A stretch of 11,569 nt of DNA from Planctomycetota bacterium (GTDB taxonomy: Bacteria; Planctomycetota; UBA1135; UBA2386): NCBI GenBank assembly GCA_023433825.1, contig JAEYTU010000380.1, positions 1-11,569 on the forward strand, given 5' to 3'. Under the pieces are notes generated by a model. It did not search any database and was not told the origin of the DNA. It was given only the letters and a program-made list of their open reading frames with translations. Positions 1 to 6,390 of this stretch are shown in pieces. The stretch's first letter is position 1. Every line of letters starts with the position of its first letter. Made by a program: the position numbers and the translations under genes.

Positions 1-481
1 ACGAGTCGAACTGGAACGGTGCGTCGAGCGGCACGAACGTGATCTGGTTCGTCGGCGTCGTCGACTGCACCGGTCGGGCCGGCAGGTTGAACAGTCGCAG
101 CGCGAACACGTTCGTCGGCGCGCCGTCGTAGTTGTTCGCGTAGTTCGAGGTGATCTGCGTCCCGCTCTTCGACGTGTTGCCCATGAACGCCTCCATCTGG
201 ACGGTCATCGCCGACTCGGCGATCAACGAGGACGGGTTGCCGTCCTGACGGAAGCCGACGGCGCGGACTTGCGCGGCGTTCGGCAGCGGCAGCAGGTTGC
301 CGTAGTAGTGGTATTGGTTCCGACCGACGCCGTAGGCGAACGGGCGATTCAGCGATCCGGACTGGCCCTCGCGGTTCGCGAAGCCGTCGGGGGTCATGAC
401 GGTGGTCTGGGCGGAGAGCGACGCGCTGCTCAGCAGTGCGACGCACAGAGATGCGGAGACGGGGAGGACGGCGGAGCGCAT
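1..481 (-). CDS. Secreted protein of unknown function, paralogue of the next gene upstream (partial, 3' end beyond window)
   Basis: An uninterrupted minus-strand frame starts with ATG at 481 and runs off the left edge after 160 codons, so only the N-terminal part is visible. The first 24 residues form a Sec signal peptide (MRSAVLPVSASL, a Leu/Ala/Ser hydrophobic core, cleavage expected after SLSA before QTT). The mature part carries FANREGQS, RAVGFRQDG, NNYDG, NLPARP and VPLDAPF, and lines up almost without gaps with the gene at 741-1796, about half the residues being identical by eye. Several stretches are also identical at DNA level, for example 360-382 with 1693-1715. A weak Shine-Dalgarno (AGGT, 488-491) precedes the start. 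The function is unknown. It is probably exported across the inner membrane to the periplasm or cell surface. I associate the family with Planctomycetota; this is recall, not a search. Confidence 0.85.
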   Translation of the reverse strand, partial: MRSAVLPVSASLCVALLSSASLSAQTTVMTPDGFANREGQSGSLNRPFAYGVGRNQYHYYGNLLPLPNAAQVRAVGFRQDGNPSSLIAESAMTVQMEAFMGNTSKSGTQITSNYANNYDGAPTNVFALRLFNLPARPVQSTTPTNQITFVPLDAPFQFDS

Positions 482-532
482 GGCTTTACCTGGGAAGGAA
501 TGGGTTCGACACCGTCAGTGCCGCGCCGCCCC

Positions 533-561
533 CCGAGCGAACGGGATTCGACGAAGAATCT
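533..561 (-). promoter_or_regulatory. Conserved upstream element of paralogue 1 (copy A)
   Basis: On the minus strand the block TCCCGTTCGCTCGG (533-546) is identical to one at 1845-1858 upstream of the other paralogue. It begins about 50 bases before the ATG in both cases, whereas the sequence between block and start codon is unrelated. A short A/T-richer patch beginning AGATT lies just 5' of it (557-561), as AGAAT does in the other copy. It could be a promoter element, an operator, or residue of the duplication. No standard sigma factor consensus is matched. Confidence 0.4.
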
Positions 562-694
562 GCGCGCAACCCGTCGTCGCCCGGCGATTCGGTGCGCGAG
601 CGCGACGTCCTCAGTCGACGGACGAAGCGCGCAACCGGCAGCACGGCAGTTGGATGCGTGGCCGCCGGTCGCGAACCACGTTGGGGAGACGCCC

Positions 695-732
695 GCAGCG
701 CGGTCGCAGCACTCGAAGTGCAACCGCGCTGC
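695..732 (-). terminator. Bipartite hairpin after the secreted-protein gene, probable terminator
   Basis: A perfect 10-bp outer stem (695-704 with 723-732) encloses a perfect 5-bp inner stem (709-713 with 717-721, loop 714-716), separated by a small asymmetric internal loop (705-708 and 722). It begins 8 bases after the minus-strand stop codon at 741. The sequence following it on the minus strand is C-rich and has no run of T, so it is not a textbook rho-independent terminator. It may instead pause polymerase, protect the mRNA 3' end, or terminate without a U-tract. Confidence 0.55.
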
Positions 733-740
733 TTCGCGCC

Positions 741-1796
741 TCAGCTCTGGAAGAACGTCACCGGTCCCCAGTTCGCAACGAGGCTGCCGGTCGCCTGGGC
801 CGGATTGCCCTGGTGGTAGAGCAACGTGATCGGGGTCAGCGGACGGAACGTCGTCCGAACGCCGTTGCTCGTGATGATCCCGAAGTTGTTCGCGAACAGA
901 TCGACCATCGCGACCTGCCCGTACAGGCTCGCCCCGTCGAGGGAGATGTCGTTCGGCGTCGGGAGACTCCACGAGGTGCCGCCGCCGGCGCTGAGGAACC
1001 GGGACATCGAGACGAGCACGTCGACGTGCACGGTGCAGCCCGGTGCTCCGAGCGGCGCCAGGTCGAACGGCAACGGCAGGCCTGACCAGGACGTGTTCCC
1101 GAGGCCGACCATCAATGCGGCGCCCGAGCTCGGCGCGCCGCGCACGAGCGTGACGTTCCATCCCTGCCCGAGCGCCTGCTCGTCGGCGGTCAGTTCCGGC
1201 GTCGTGTTCGTCGACGTCTGGCAGGCAGTTCCGTAGCGCGACGATGCCGTCTGATGGGTCGCGAGATCGGTCGTGCAGAGGAACGGCTGGTTCGCGTTGT
1301 TGTTGGCGAGGATCGTGACGTCGAACAACAGGTTGTTGCTGGAGTCGAACGTGAACGGCGCATCGAGCGGCACGTAGATCACCGACGACGACGGTTGCGT
1401 CGTCGACGCGGGCCGCGCCGGCAAGTCGAAGAAACGCCGCGCGAAGACCATGACTGGCGTGCCGTCGTAGTTGGTCGCGTAGGTGCCGGTCAGCGTTCCG
1501 AGTCGGCGTGTCGTCACGCCCATTCGGACCTCCATCTGAACGCGGTATGCCGGTTCGTTGGCAGCCGTCGCGCCGTCCTGACGGAAGCCGACCGCGCGGA
1601 TCGCGGTTTGGTTCGGCATCGGGAGTGCATTCCCGAGGTAGTGAATCTGGCTACGGCTCGGGCCATAGCCGAACGGCAGATAGGAGTTGCTCGACTGGCC
1701 CTCGCGGTTCGCGAAAGCAGTCGGATAGACGAACGTCGTCTGGGCGGTGGCAGCAGCGGCCAGCGCGAGGACGGCGAGCGGACGAAGGCAGTTCAT
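741..1796 (-). CDS. Secreted protein of unknown function, full-length paralogue (351 aa)
   Basis: A Sec signal peptide occupies residues 1-18 (MNCLRPLAVLALAAAATA, cleavage expected before QTT). Residues 19-155 are the part shared with the gene at 1-481 (FANREGQS at 28-35, RAVGFRQDG at 67-75, LPARP at 125-129, VPLDAPF at 142-148). Residues 156-245 look beta-rich, with Cys174 and Cys192. Residues 246-320 are a second unit with the pattern APGC (251-254), then LYGQ and DLFANNFGIITSNG (291-311), which I recognise as a recurring C-terminal module in planctomycete secreted proteins. No catalytic motif is seen. GGAG (1804-1807) lies 7 bases before the ATG, supporting this start. It follows the exporter operon on the same strand after 85 bases and is followed by a hairpin. 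It may be an envelope or surface protein; its function is unknown. Confidence 0.85.
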   Translation of the reverse strand: MNCLRPLAVLALAAAATAQTTFVYPTAFANREGQSSNSYLPFGYGPSRSQIHYLGNALPMPNQTAIRAVGFRQDGATAANEPAYRVQMEVRMGVTTRRLGTLTGTYATNYDGTPVMVFARRFFDLPARPASTTQPSSSVIYVPLDAPFTFDSSNNLLFDVTILANNNANQPFLCTTDLATHQTASSRYGTACQTSTNTTPELTADEQALGQGWNVTLVRGAPSSGAALMVGLGNTSWSGLPLPFDLAPLGAPGCTVHVDVLVSMSRFLSAGGGTSWSLPTPNDISLDGASLYGQVAMVDLFANNFGIITSNGVRTTFRPLTPITLLYHQGNPAQATGSLVANWGPVTFFQS

Positions 1797-1844
1797 GACG
1801 GTTCTCCGGTAGGGGGGCCTGCCGCCTCAGGGGGAAACCGCCGG

Positions 1845-1873
1845 CCGAGCGAACGGGACCGACACGGAATTCT
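1845..1873 (-). promoter_or_regulatory. Conserved upstream element of paralogue 2 (copy B)
   Basis: This is the second copy of the 14-base block TCCCGTTCGCTCGG (1845-1858, minus strand), preceded by the A/T-richer patch AGAATTC (1867-1873). It lies in the 85-base gap between the TAG stop of the permease gene (1882) and the ATG at 1796, 8 bases after that stop. Its presence hints that the secreted-protein gene has its own promoter or control site rather than depending only on read-through from the exporter operon. Confidence 0.4.
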
Positions 1874-1881
1874 CGCCGTGC

Positions 1882-3030
1882 CTACGCGCCCTTGAGTCCG
1901 GCCGCGATCGGCGTCGTCAGGATCCGGCGCGCCGCCGGCAGCGTCGCGAGCAGTCCGGTCGCGACCGCGCCGAGCGCGCCGATCAGGACGGCGAGCCCGT
2001 CGACGTCGAGTGCGAACGCGTTCATCGCGATCCGGAATGCCGCGCCGCTGACGGCGAGTCGCGCCAACAGCAGCCCGACGAGCGCACCGGCGGCGGCCAG
2101 CAGGAAGGCCTCGATGCACAGCGCGACGACCAGCGCGCGTCCCGGGAACCCGAGAGCGCGCAGCGTCGCGAGCTCCTTCGAACGTTCGCGGACCGCCGTG
2201 CCGAACGTGTTGACGGCCGCGAACAGCGTCGCCGCGGCGATCATCGCGGCGAGCGCCCACGCCAACGTCTGGATCGGACCGAACCACGCCGCGGCCTCGG
2301 CGAAGAACCGCTGCGTCGGAACGGCGACGAGTTCGAGGTCGAGGCGCCGACGCGCGAAGACTTCGAGATCGGTGAACGCGTCGGCGTCGGCGAACCGCAC
2401 GAACAGCACCGACACGTCGTCGCGCCGCACCGCGCCCTGCAGCGCCGTCAGCGGCGCCCAGATCTCGCCGGCGATCGTCGTTCCCGGCGCGCGAAAGACG
2501 CCGCTGATCGGCCAGTGGGCGCCCTCGAACCAGACCCGTTCGCCCGGCGCCAACCGACGCGGATCGACACGCAGCCGCGTCGCGACGAGATCGCCGACGA
2601 GCACTTCGCCGGGTCCGGGCAGCCGTCCGTCGACGAGGGTGACGGCCGCATGCGCGCGATACGCGGCCTCGGTCACACCGCGAACGTAGACCTGGTGCAC
2701 GACGGCGTCGTCGCCTTCGTCGAGACGCAGGTTGGTCCCCATGTGGATCTCGGGACTGACGACGGTCACACCCGGGACGTCGGCAGCGAGGATCGACGCG
2801 ACGCCGGCACCGACGGTCGAACGCAGCACGTCGTCGGGCGCGGCGCTCGTCAGCACGATCGCCGTGTCGTCGTCGCTCTGCGCGACGAGACTCGAACCGA
2901 GTCCGTCGACGAACGCGGCCGTCGCCATCCAGAGTCCGGCGACGAGTGCGAACGCGAGCGCCGTCGTGACCGTGCGGACCGGGCGGCGCGCGAGATTGCG
3001 AATCGGGTAGTCGATCGGCAGTCGTCGCAT
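1882..3030 (-). CDS. ABC transporter permease, FtsX/MacB type (second permease, 382 aa)
   Basis: This is the inner-membrane subunit of a MacB/LolCE-type (type VII) ABC exporter. Transmembrane segments lie at about residues 20-40, 254-278, 299-325 and 345-366, with a large periplasmic domain (about 42-250) between the first two; this is the FtsX-like fold. The motif RERSKELATLRALGFPGRAL (281-300), at the cytoplasmic end of the second segment, is the characteristic coupling region of FtsX-like permeases. The N-terminus PIRNLARRPVRT is typical of the family. The start lies 11 bases after the stop of the other permease gene with no good Shine-Dalgarno, so translation probably depends on coupling. 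It differs clearly from the other permease and lacks that protein's two periplasmic cysteines, so the pair probably forms a heterodimer. The substrate is unknown. Confidence 0.92.
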   Translation of the reverse strand: MRRLPIDYPIRNLARRPVRTVTTALAFALVAGLWMATAAFVDGLGSSLVAQSDDDTAIVLTSAAPDDVLRSTVGAGVASILAADVPGVTVVSPEIHMGTNLRLDEGDDAVVHQVYVRGVTEAAYRAHAAVTLVDGRLPGPGEVLVGDLVATRLRVDPRRLAPGERVWFEGAHWPISGVFRAPGTTIAGEIWAPLTALQGAVRRDDVSVLFVRFADADAFTDLEVFARRRLDLELVAVPTQRFFAEAAAWFGPIQTLAWALAAMIAAATLFAAVNTFGTAVRERSKELATLRALGFPGRALVVALCIEAFLLAAAGALVGLLLARLAVSGAAFRIAMNAFALDVDGLAVLIGALGAVATGLLATLPAARRILTTPIAAGLKGA

Positions 3031-3041
3031 CGGAGCGTCGT

Positions 3042-4178
3042 TCAGCCGGCCCGCAGCGCCGGGACGATCGGCCGGCGCGCGGCGGCGATCGCCGGGACGA
3101 GGCCGGCCGCGACGCCGCAGCAGAGGGCCAGCAGCAACCCGCGCAGCGCGACCGTCGGCGACAGCGTGAACGCGACGGCGATCCCCTCGACACCGATCGA
3201 CAAGTGCGTCGACGCGAGCAGCGCGAACGCGATCGCGATCCCGACGGCGCTGCCGATCGCGGCGACGACGAGTGCCTCGACGAGGACCATCGCGAGCACG
3301 TGGCGCGTTCGATAGCCGATCGTCCGGAACACGGCGAACTCGGCGACGCGCTCCTGGACCGACGCGAGGATCGTGTTGCCGACGAGAGCCAGGACGACCA
3401 GCACGCAGCCGAACCCGAGGATCGACGCGAACCGCAGGATCTCGCGCAGGTCGCGCGTCGCGGCAGCGAGGAACAGCGCACGGCTGCGCGTGTCGGTCGG
3501 CTCCTGCGCCGTCGCGAACGTCGCGTCGATCGCGCGCGAGATCGCCTCGGCACGACTCGCGTCGTCGATGCGAACCTCGAACTGCGTGACCGTGCCGAGC
3601 GCGTCGACGGGTCCCGCGCGCTGCAGGAACTCGAGGTGCGTCAGGACGACGCCCTCGTCGGTCGGTTCGTCCGACGCGAACACGCCGGCGACGCCGACCG
3701 TGATCGCACCGAACCGGAACTTGTCGCCGACGCCGAGTCCGCGCCGTTCCGCGAAGGCCCGGCCGAGCAGCGCTGCATCGCGCTGACCGCGGAACTGGTC
3801 GAGATCGCCGTCGACGAGCCGCACGTCACGCACGGCGACGAGGTCGTCCGCCGGCGCGCCGTGGAACGTGACGAGGTCGAGGCTCGCGCGACAGTTGTTC
3901 AGGAACACGCGCACCGGCAGAACGTCGACGACGCCGTCGATCCCGCGGATCCGCTCGGCGTACGCCTCCGGCAGGAACGACGTCTGCGGGCAGTAGCGGT
4001 TCTGGCGGTAGACGATCAGCGTCCGCGCCGACGCGGAGCCGTCGAGCGCGCGATCGAGACCGTTGCGCAGCGCGTCGACGAGCACCAGCAGCAGCAGTGC
4101 GCTGGCGACGCCGGCGACCGTCGCCCACGTTCGCCCGCTGCGGCGGCGCAGGTTCTTCCAGACCATCCGAAGGATCAC
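3042..4178 (-). CDS. ABC transporter permease, FtsX/MacB (DevC-like) type (first permease, 378 aa)
   Basis: This is an inner-membrane permease with transmembrane segments at about 16-35, 249-274, 294-322 and 343-366 and a periplasmic domain between the first two. QERVAEFAVFRTIGYRTRHV (275-294) is the family's coupling motif. The periplasmic part has Cys64 (NRYCPQTSF) and Cys97 (NNCRASLD), possibly a disulfide. The open frame extends far upstream, but the upstream part is a shadow of the ATPase gene. The chosen start is GTG at 4178, overlapping the ATPase stop as GTGA, with AGGAG (4187-4191) 8 bases before it. An ATG at 4166 is the alternative but would put that Shine-Dalgarno 20 bases away. 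Together with the ATPase and the other permease it should form the energised core of a tripartite exporter that takes substrate from the periplasm or inner-membrane outer leaflet, as MacB does. Confidence 0.92.
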   Translation of the reverse strand: MILRMVWKNLRRRSGRTWATVAGVASALLLLVLVDALRNGLDRALDGSASARTLIVYRQNRYCPQTSFLPEAYAERIRGIDGVVDVLPVRVFLNNCRASLDLVTFHGAPADDLVAVRDVRLVDGDLDQFRGQRDAALLGRAFAERRGLGVGDKFRFGAITVGVAGVFASDEPTDEGVVLTHLEFLQRAGPVDALGTVTQFEVRIDDASRAEAISRAIDATFATAQEPTDTRSRALFLAAATRDLREILRFASILGFGCVLVVLALVGNTILASVQERVAEFAVFRTIGYRTRHVLAMVLVEALVVAAIGSAVGIAIAFALLASTHLSIGVEGIAVAFTLSPTVALRGLLLALCCGVAAGLVPAIAAARRPIVPALRAG

Positions 4179-4855
4179 GGCGCGAACTCCTGCAGCACAC
4201 CCTTGTCGAGATGCAGCCTGCGGCTGCCGTAGGCGGCGGCGCGCGGGTCGTGCGTGACCATGACGATCGTCTTGCCGTGCTCGCGGTGCAGGCGCGACAA
4301 GAGCGCCAGCGTCGCGTCGGCCGACTCGTGGTCGAGGTCGCCGGTCGGCTCGTCGGCGACCAGCAACGGCGGGTCGGCGACGATCGCGCGGGCGATCGCG
4401 ACGCGTTGCTCCTGGCCGCCGCTGAGCTGGCGCGGCAAGTGGTCGGCGCGGTCGGCGAGGCCGACGGCTTGCAGCGCCGTCGCGACGCGGACGTGGCGCT
4501 GCGCGCGATTCAGCCGGAACAGGAACAGCGGCAGCTCGACGTTCTCGTAGGCGGTCAGCACCGGCACGAGGTGATCCTGCTGGAACACGTAGCCGACGTG
4601 CTCGGCGCGCCAGTCTGCGAGCGCGCCGGCGGCGAGGTTGCCGAGCACGGTCCCGCCGACGTCGACGGTGCCGGCGTCGACGTCGTCGATCCCGGCGATC
4701 AAGTTCAGCAGCGTCGACTTCCCGCTGCCCGACGGGCCGAGCAGCACGAGGAACTCGCCGCGTTCGATCGTCAGCGTGACTCCGGCGAGCGGCGTCACGA
4801 CGTGCTCGCCGCGGCGGTAGGTCTTCGTCACGTCGGTCAGCCGGACGAACGTCAT
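4175..4855 (-). CDS. ABC transporter ATP-binding protein, MacB/LolD family (226 aa)
   Basis: This is a stand-alone nucleotide-binding subunit of normal length for the LolD/DevA/MacB group. All catalytic motifs are present: Walker A GPSGSGKST (40-48, Lys46), Q-loop FQQDHL (91-96), signature LSGGQEQRVAIARA (144-157), Walker B LLVADEP (164-170, Asp168, Glu169), D-loop TGDLD (171-175) and switch His202 in VTHDP. It hydrolyses ATP on the cytoplasmic face and drives the two adjacent FtsX-type permeases. The ATG overlaps the adaptor gene's stop as ATGA (4852-4855), with GAGG (4863-4866) 7 bases upstream. Its own stop overlaps the next GTG start. These overlaps imply translational coupling and near-stoichiometric synthesis. 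Family and motifs are seen directly; substrate is not inferable. Confidence 0.97.
   Translation of the reverse strand: MTFVRLTDVTKTYRRGEHVVTPLAGVTLTIERGEFLVLLGPSGSGKSTLLNLIAGIDDVDAGTVDVGGTVLGNLAAGALADWRAEHVGYVFQQDHLVPVLTAYENVELPLFLFRLNRAQRHVRVATALQAVGLADRADHLPRQLSGGQEQRVAIARAIVADPPLLVADEPTGDLDHESADATLALLSRLHREHGKTIVMVTHDPRAAAYGSRRLHLDKGVLQEFAP
4187..4191 (-). promoter_or_regulatory. Ribosome binding site deciding the GTG start of the first permease
   Basis: AGGAG on the minus strand lies 8 bases before the GTG at 4178 but 20 bases before the next in-frame ATG (4166). This spacing favours the GTG that overlaps the ATPase stop codon. Confidence 0.7.
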
Positions 4856-6390
4856 CGAACGACCTCGACGGCGACGCCGTCACGCAGGCTCGACGCGTCG
4901 GCGCCGACGACCTCGGTGACGACCTTCGCCGTCAGGTCGAGTCCGTCGACGACGACGCGATCGCCGTCGGTCGCGACACGACGGACCGACGTGCGGCGCA
5001 CGCGGCCGTCGGGGTCGACGACGAACACGGCGCCGTCGCGGAGCGCGTTCGCAGGGATCGCGACGAACGTGGCCGCCGCGGCCGAATGCGTCGCCGCGCC
5101 ATGCGCCGCGCCTTCGGTCGCCGACGCGCCGCCGCCCGAGAACCGGACCTGACACAGCATCTCGGGACGCAGACGCGCGTCCGGCTTCGTGACCGGCACG
5201 TGGACCTGGACGGTCAGCTTCTGGATGTCGGCGCGATGCACGATCCGTGCGATCGTGCCGCGAAACGGCTCGCCGGCGACCCCCTCGGCACGGATCTCGG
5301 CCGCCGCGCCGACGGCGAGCTTGCCGATCTCCGACTGCGGCACGTCGACGCGGATCCGCAACCTCGAGGGGTCGTACAGCGAGACGACCGGTGTCTGCGG
5401 GCCGACGAATGCACCGCGCGGCACCTTCCGTTCGAGGACGACGCCAGCGATCGGCGCGCGGACCGTCATTCGCGCGCTGCGCAGTTCGGCCTCGGCGACG
5501 GCTGCTTCGGCCTCGTCGAGCGCGGCCCGCGCGCGCGCAGCCTCGGCGACGGCGACGTCGATCCGCAGCCGCTCGGCGATCCGCAGGTCGAGGTCGCGGC
5601 GGGCACGTTCGAGTTCGATCTCGGCGTCGGCGACCTGGGCCCCGGCAGCGCTGGCCTCGGCCGAACGCGCAGCGACCTCGGCCTCCGCCACGGCGACGCG
5701 AGCGGTCGCGAGTTCGAGCTGACGCGGACCGGCGGCGCCCTCGCGCGCGAGCTCCTGCTGGATCGCCAGTTCCTCGGTCGCCACGGTGACCTCGGCGCGC
5801 GCGCGTGCCGTGGCTTCGTTGCGAAGTGCGTGCTGCGCCTTGGCGGCATCGAGGTGCGCCGCAGCGCGGCGCGCGGTCGCATGGACGACGAGCCCGGCGT
5901 CGAAGTCGGCCCGTGCGGCGCGCAGTTCGGCATCGGCGCGTTCGACGGCCGCCCGTGCGGTCGCTGCGCGCGCGGTCGCAGCGCGCAGCGCGAGTGTCGC
6001 GTCCGCGGCGACGAGCGTGGCGATCGGCTGCCCTTCGACGACGACGTCGGCCTCCTGCACGAGCAGTTGCTCGACGACTCCCTCGGCCAGCGGCGCGACC
6101 TCGGTCGGGAACGGATCGGGTTCGACCCAGCCGGCTGCCTGCACGACGACGACACCGACCCCCGCGGGCGAGGACGACGTTCCCGCGGGATCGGCGACCG
6201 CGACCGGACGAACGACGCGCACGGCGAGCCGCGACACGAAGTGGTCGGCGAAGCTCCAGGCGAGCAGCGCCAGGAACCCGATCAGCAACACGCCGGGAAC
6301 GACGATCCGCGCGGCGCTGCGCCGCGGCGGCGGCAGCGCATCGGCGCGAACCAGCGCGCGCAGGTCGATGTCGCGGTCGGGTGCGCTCAT
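4852..6390 (-). CDS. Periplasmic adaptor (membrane fusion protein), HlyD/MacA-like (512 aa)
   Basis: This subunit bridges the inner-membrane ABC permeases and the outer-membrane channel. It has a cytoplasmic N-terminus, one membrane anchor (about 28-47, IVVPGVLLIGFLALLAW), a first lipoyl half-motif (about 87-126), a very long Ala/Glu/Arg-rich alpha-helical hairpin (about 130-307), the second lipoyl half (MTVRAPIAGVVLERKVPRG, 308-326), a beta-barrel (about 340-418) and a membrane-proximal domain (442-512, with AIPANALRDGAVFVV). Between the last two sits a low-complexity Gly/Ala/Ser stretch (418-441) with His430 and His435, which is not part of the usual fold. The frame stays open 18 codons further upstream, but the ATG at 6390 overlaps the preceding gene's stop as ATGA and gives a normal N-terminus. 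Its stop overlaps the ATPase start. Confidence 0.93.
   Translation of the reverse strand: MSAPDRDIDLRALVRADALPPPRRSAARIVVPGVLLIGFLALLAWSFADHFVSRLAVRVVRPVAVADPAGTSSSPAGVGVVVVQAAGWVEPDPFPTEVAPLAEGVVEQLLVQEADVVVEGQPIATLVAADATLALRAATARAATARAAVERADAELRAARADFDAGLVVHATARRAAAHLDAAKAQHALRNEATARARAEVTVATEELAIQQELAREGAAGPRQLELATARVAVAEAEVAARSAEASAAGAQVADAEIELERARRDLDLRIAERLRIDVAVAEAARARAALDEAEAAVAEAELRSARMTVRAPIAGVVLERKVPRGAFVGPQTPVVSLYDPSRLRIRVDVPQSEIGKLAVGAAAEIRAEGVAGEPFRGTIARIVHRADIQKLTVQVHVPVTKPDARLRPEMLCQVRFSGGGASATEGAAHGAATHSAAAATFVAIPANALRDGAVFVVDPDGRVRRTSVRRVATDGDRVVVDGLDLTAKVVTEVVGADASSLRDGVAVEVVR

Larger units (their letters stand above)
482..740 (-). other. Intergenic spacer between the two secreted-protein paralogues
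   Basis: This 259-base stretch holds no credible gene; open frames across it are antisense by-products of high GC. Reading on the minus strand it contains, in order, a bipartite hairpin just after the stop of the upstream paralogue (695-732), about 130 bases with nothing recognised, the 14-base block shared with the other paralogue's leader (533-546), and a weak Shine-Dalgarno (488-491) before the ATG at 481. The hairpin followed by a repeated upstream element suggests that the downstream paralogue is transcribed from its own promoter, although no convincing -10/-35 pair was identified. Confidence 0.5.

Noticed and set aside
482..740. Small open frames between the secreted-protein paralogues
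   Set aside because: Composition and overlap with a hairpin and shared upstream element argue against coding; no start with a ribosome binding site.
4179..4883. Upstream extension of the first permease frame
   Set aside because: The extra residues are Arg/Asp-rich and overlap the ATPase gene in another frame; the family N-terminus begins at the GTG/ATG at 4178/4166.
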